From positions 1 to 6,829 of the forward strand of contig CAMEPN010000098.1 of the NCBI GenBank assembly GCA_945931735.1: a stretch of 6,829 nucleotides of DNA, given 5' to 3'. Position numbers and translations under genes: made by a program. The notes beneath the pieces were generated by a model that was not told where the DNA came from, did not search any database, and saw only the letters and a program-made list of their open reading frames with translations. The stretch's first letter is position 1. Every line of letters begins with the position of its first letter. Source of the DNA: an uncultured Clostridia bacterium (GTDB lineage Bacteria > Bacillota > Clostridia > Oscillospirales > Ruminococcaceae). Shown piece after piece: positions 6,232 to 6,829 of this stretch.

Positions 6232-6329
6232 GCGGTTCTTATAATATATGTTATAAGAACGTAGTTCTCATAGTCGGCAATAGCCGACCGCCGCATAGCG
6301 GCGAACATATATTTCAAGGTTCGCTCAGC
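6232..6329. repeat. Cloverleaf-forming repeat, copy 2
   Basis: This is a second unit in direct orientation, 127 bp after copy 1. By hand alignment from TTATAAT onward, 80 of 90 bases are identical, plus one inserted base. The closing stem is AATATATGTT (6243-6252) with AACATATATT (6304-6313). Hairpin 1 is ATAAGAAC/GTTCTCAT (6253-6260, 6264-6271; loop GTA; one A-C mismatch). Hairpin 2 is GTCGGC/GCCGAC (6273-6278, 6283-6288; loop AATA). Hairpin 3 is CGCCGC/GCGGCG (6289-6294, 6298-6303; loop ATA). The tail (6314-6329) is identical to copy 1. All substitutions from copy 1 fall in 6255-6296; the closing stem and tail are unchanged. Both copies lie in the leader of the downstream VWA gene. Confidence 0.85.
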
Positions 6330-6393
6330 TGTATATGAAGACATCTTTCTCATAACACATATGATCAGTATTATTCCGACAGGAGGTAAAAAT

Positions 6394-6829
6394 ATGTCCG
6401 ATATGCCCATAAACCCGTTCGACGACGCGGAGGAGATCGCAAAAAAATCCATGGTGCTGTTTTTTCTGATAGACTGCTCGGGAAGCATGAGCGGAAGCAA
6501 GATAGGTACTGTCAATTCCGTAATGGAGGAGCTTGTCCCCGAAATACGCGGGATAGGCGGCGCGGACGCCGATATCAAGATCGCCGTGCTCAAGTTTTCG
6601 GGCGGGAGCGAATGGATGTACGACGAGCCGGTTTCCGCTGATGAGTTTGAATGGACGCCGATCGACGCCGAAAACGTTACCGACCTCGGCAGCGCATTCT
6701 CCGAGCTTTCAAAAAAGCTTTCGCGCAGCGAGTTCATGAAGTCGCCGTCGCTTTCGTTCGCGCCGGTCATGATACTCATGTCGGACGGCTACCCCACCGA
6801 CAACTTTGAAAAGGGGCTGGACGAGCTTA
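6394..6829 (+). CDS. TerY-like VWA-domain protein, N-terminal part (cut by window edge)
   Basis: 145 codons are visible, and the gene runs past the right edge. The ATG at 6394 follows a perfect AGGAGGT (6381-6387) at optimal spacing. After a short N-terminus, VLFFLIDCSGSMSG gives the metal-ion-dependent adhesion site (MIDAS) residues D27, S29 and S31. T96 in NVTDLGSAF and D131 in ILMSDGYPTD complete the site, so metal-dependent ligand binding should be intact. There is no signal peptide, so it is probably cytoplasmic. The segment order and the SDGYPTD motif resemble TerY, the VWA protein of tellurite/stress-response (Ter) systems. TerY often sits beside a PP2C-type phosphatase and a protein kinase, but those neighbours would lie outside this window. 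The gene is preceded by a long non-coding leader containing both cloverleaf repeats and probably uses the promoter at 6090. The VWA call is firm; the TerY assignment is likely. Confidence 0.88.
   Translation, partial: MSDMPINPFDDAEEIAKKSMVLFFLIDCSGSMSGSKIGTVNSVMEELVPEIRGIGGADADIKIAVLKFSGGSEWMYDEPVSADEFEWTPIDAENVTDLGSAFSELSKKLSRSEFMKSPSLSFAPVMILMSDGYPTDNFEKGLDEL

Noticed and set aside
6105..6329. CRISPR array
   Set aside because: There are only two repeat copies, each about 97 bp with a multi-hairpin structure and a single short spacer; no cas genes are visible.
6090..6338. 82-codon open frame on the plus strand across the repeats
   Set aside because: It starts inside the -35 box, has no ribosome site, and its translation simply follows the hairpin repeats.
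6186..6779. 197-codon minus-strand open frame over the repeat region and VWA gene
   Set aside because: Antisense shadow of the VWA gene, Ser-rich, with no ribosome site; it crosses the non-coding repeats.

Overview
The window looks like chromosomal DNA of a spore-forming-type Clostridia member, most plausibly Oscillospiraceae/Ruminococcaceae. The reasons are GC-rich coding sequence with heavy use of ATA isoleucine codons, AT-rich intergenic promoters of textbook sigma-A type, strong AGGAG-type ribosome binding sites, a Gx-transporter family protein, a two-domain glutamine-dependent NAD synthetase, and a cytoplasmic LacI-type sensor fused to GGDEF. The genus cannot be assigned from the sequence alone.

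Positions 1-3883 are a leftward (minus-strand) block. In transcription order it holds nadE (glutamine-hydrolysing NAD+ synthase), a 187-bp gap carrying Spo0A-box-like motifs and inverted repeats, an unrecognised four-helix membrane protein, a Gx transporter/ECF-S-like membrane protein (4-bp overlap with the previous gene), and the N-terminal part of DNA polymerase I (11-bp gap), which runs off the left edge. The last three are tightly packed and surely co-transcribed. Whether nadE is in the same transcript is open.

Positions 3884-4077 are a divergent promoter region with two near-perfect sigma-A promoters. One reads left into nadE and fixes its start at the internal ATG (3883). The other reads right into a 649-residue diguanylate cyclase (4078-6027). 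This protein has a LacI/GalR-like ligand-binding domain without a DNA-binding domain, a middle region that may be GAF-like, and an intact GGDEF domain that lacks the RxxD product-inhibition site.

Positions 6028-6393 are non-coding and are the most unusual part. A consensus promoter (TTGACA-17-TATAAT) runs directly into a repeat of about 97 bp. Its 70-nt core folds on paper into a fully base-paired four-way junction: one closing stem and three hairpins with no unpaired bases between helices. A second copy lies 127 bp downstream in the same orientation. The copies differ only inside the three hairpins, and one stem shows a compensatory double change. Another hairpin sits between the copies. The repeats occupy the likely 5' leader of the last gene, a VWA-domain protein resembling TerY, which starts at 6394 behind a perfect Shine-Dalgarno and runs off the right edge.
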